DNA of 44,850 nt from an uncultured Eubacteriales bacterium (lineage in GTDB: Bacteria > Bacillota > Clostridia > Christensenellales > Aristaeellaceae). Positions 43,883 to 44,850 of the stretch are shown here, in pieces. Made by a program: the position numbers and the translations under genes. The first letter of the stretch is position 1; every line of letters starts with the position of its first letter. The notes under the pieces are model-generated. The model was not told the DNA's origin. It searched no databases and saw only the letters and a program-made list of their open reading frames with translations. Location of the stretch: the NCBI GenBank assembly GCA_900540045.1, contig UQEF01000012.1:1-44850 (forward strand), in the 5' to 3' direction.

Positions 43883-44371
43883 ATGGTTCAGAAGATCAGG
43901 CAATATCTCAATACGCATGAAAAGCAGTATGAAATGATCCGCTACCTTTTTGCCGGGGGCCTGACCACGCTGCTGAGCATGGTGGTGCACTATGGCTGCT
44001 GCTTTCTCATGGCAGATAAGGCGCCCTATGACGGCAATCTCATCCCCTGGCTGGTGGATTCCATCAACCGGGCCAACAATGTGCAGATGTCCCTGTCCAG
44101 CGCCATCTCGTGGGTGATTGCGGTGCTCTTTGCCTACTGGATCAACCGCGGGCTGGTGTTCCGCGCACAGGGTCAGGGAAAGGTGCTGACCGGACTTGTG
44201 CAGTTCGCCGGGAGCCGGCTGGTGAGCTTTCTGGTGTTTGAACAGGGGCTGATGCTGCTGCTCAAGCTCGTGGGCGTGAGCAACATCGTCAACCGCGTGA
44301 TCGTGCTGGTGTTTGTGATGGTGTTCAACTACGTGGTCAGCAAGTTCTGGATTTTCAAAAAGGCCGCGTAA
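43883..44371 (+). CDS. GtrA-like membrane protein
   Basis: The 162-aa protein has four transmembrane helices with GtrA signatures: MIRYLFAGGLTTLLSMVVHY at the first helix, SLSSAISWVIAVLFAYWINRGLVF, and a final VMVFNYVVSKFWIFKK, the characteristic NYxxxKxWVF ending. GtrA proteins are thought to carry polyprenyl-phosphate sugars across the membrane for glycosylation of envelope polymers. ATG 43883 has AGGAGAGGAAGG upstream. It ends the operon. Its last 17 nt overlap the convergent ylbJ-like gene. Confidence 0.9.
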   Translation: MVQKIRQYLNTHEKQYEMIRYLFAGGLTTLLSMVVHYGCCFLMADKAPYDGNLIPWLVDSINRANNVQMSLSSAISWVIAVLFAYWINRGLVFRAQGQGKVLTGLVQFAGSRLVSFLVFEQGLMLLLKLVGVSNIVNRVIVLVFVMVFNYVVSKFWIFKKAA

Positions 44372-44825
44372 GGCCGGGAAACAGCGTAAAGATCAGCAGG
44401 GCCAGGCCGCCCGACAGCGCCCCGTGAAGCATGCGCATGCAAAGCAGCTTCGCGGGGCGTATGCATTCCGGCACAAACAGCAGGTTTTGCAGCCAGATGC
44501 TCAGACCTCCGAACGAGCACAGCGCGCACAGCAGCGCCATGGGCGCCTGCGGCCATGCCTCCAGCACCGCCGCCGCGCCGCCGCCTATCTCCAGCAGCGC
44601 CCACGCCGCCGCCAGCAACCGTCCGTGCGACGCCGTCCAGGCCGGGAAGAGCGCCGCAACCAGCGCGCGCAGCACGCCCGCGACGATGGCAAAGGTCATC
44701 ATGGCGCCGCATACCGCCAGCAGCGACGTCGCCGCCCCCGTCACGGCCTCTGGCAGGGAGGGGCGCGGCGCGGCAGGGCCGGGCGCCGGTGCCGCGGCGG
44801 CTCCCGTGTGCTCTAATCCGCTGGG
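44355..44825 (-). pseudogene. ylbJ-like sporulation membrane protein, C-terminal part with upstream in-frame stop
   Basis: The frame gives SLPEAVTGAATSLLAVCGAM, a helix-rich middle (LLAAAWALLEIGGGAAAVLE), and LCSFGGLSIWLQNLLFVPE followed by RMLHGALSGGLALLIF. This matches the C-terminal end of the sporulation membrane protein YlbJ, where a GLSxHxQ-type helix and a final R-LHG helix are typical. The frame is closed by TAG at 44826-44828 only 22 nt from the window edge, so most of the protein is missing: it is either broken by a stop or frameshift here or started unusually. No ribosome-binding site precedes GTG 44744. Confidence 0.45.
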
Positions 44826-44850
44826 CTACTCGCGCAACGTCATCTTATTT

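Overview
The window looks like chromosome of a GC-rich, spore-forming anaerobic member of the Clostridia (Bacillota). The basis is strong GGAGG ribosome-binding sites, sigma-A type promoters, a T-box leader on thrS, Firmicute-type LexA boxes on dinB, a Spo0A-type promoter in front of a spoIIGA-like fragment, and a ylbJ-like spore gene fragment at the right edge. No rRNA, tRNA, CRISPR array or phage module was seen. Genus-level placement is not possible from this alone.

Layout. 0-0.4 kb: an AT-richer IS3-family transposase fragment abuts the 5' end of a spoIIGA-like gene, and both are cut at the same point. 0.4-5.6 kb: leftward genes (J-domain/TPR protein, murA, HAD phosphatase, folate-type ECF S component, FAD-dependent oxidoreductase) plus one small rightward membrane protein. 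5.7-8.4 kb: recF and NADP-type glutamate dehydrogenase. 8.6-10.9 kb: two small proteins and citrate synthase. 11-14.9 kb: a MacAB-like ABC export operon with two adaptor-like proteins. 15-18.3 kb: HD hydrolase, cysteine synthase, a frameshifted small gene, an MBL-fold hydrolase and nrdR. 18.7-23.4 kb: intact deoC at the 3' end of a strikingly decayed operon (solute-binding protein, ATPase, permease, sensor kinase and AraC-type response regulator, all five broken). 23.6-30.7 kb: phosphoglucomutase, MATE exporter, an amino-acid-kinase-fold protein, a membrane protein of unknown function, an O-antigen-ligase-like protein and a beta-helix acyltransferase-like protein. 30.7-35.8 kb: T-box-controlled thrS, SOS-controlled dinB, a MazF toxin without a visible antitoxin, and a YitT-family protein. 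35.9-40.2 kb: an ECF sigma factor with its coupled membrane partner, divergent from a GH13 alpha-glucan hydrolase, then pgsA. 40.3-44.4 kb: an operon joining an M20-like protein that has lost nearly all metal ligands, a large polytopic membrane protein, a 71-aa protein and a GtrA-like protein.

The observations most worth a second look are: the decayed operon with two gene-to-gene deletion fusions; the M20-fold pseudoenzyme embedded in an envelope-type operon; a dispersed intergenic repeat present twice, once inside the nrdR leader; the Spo0A-box promoter on a truncated spoIIGA-like gene; two terminators with a tandemly duplicated 3' arm; and a probable CTG start on the J-domain gene. Several single-base frameshifts fall in or next to homopolymer runs, so base-calling error must be separated from true decay.
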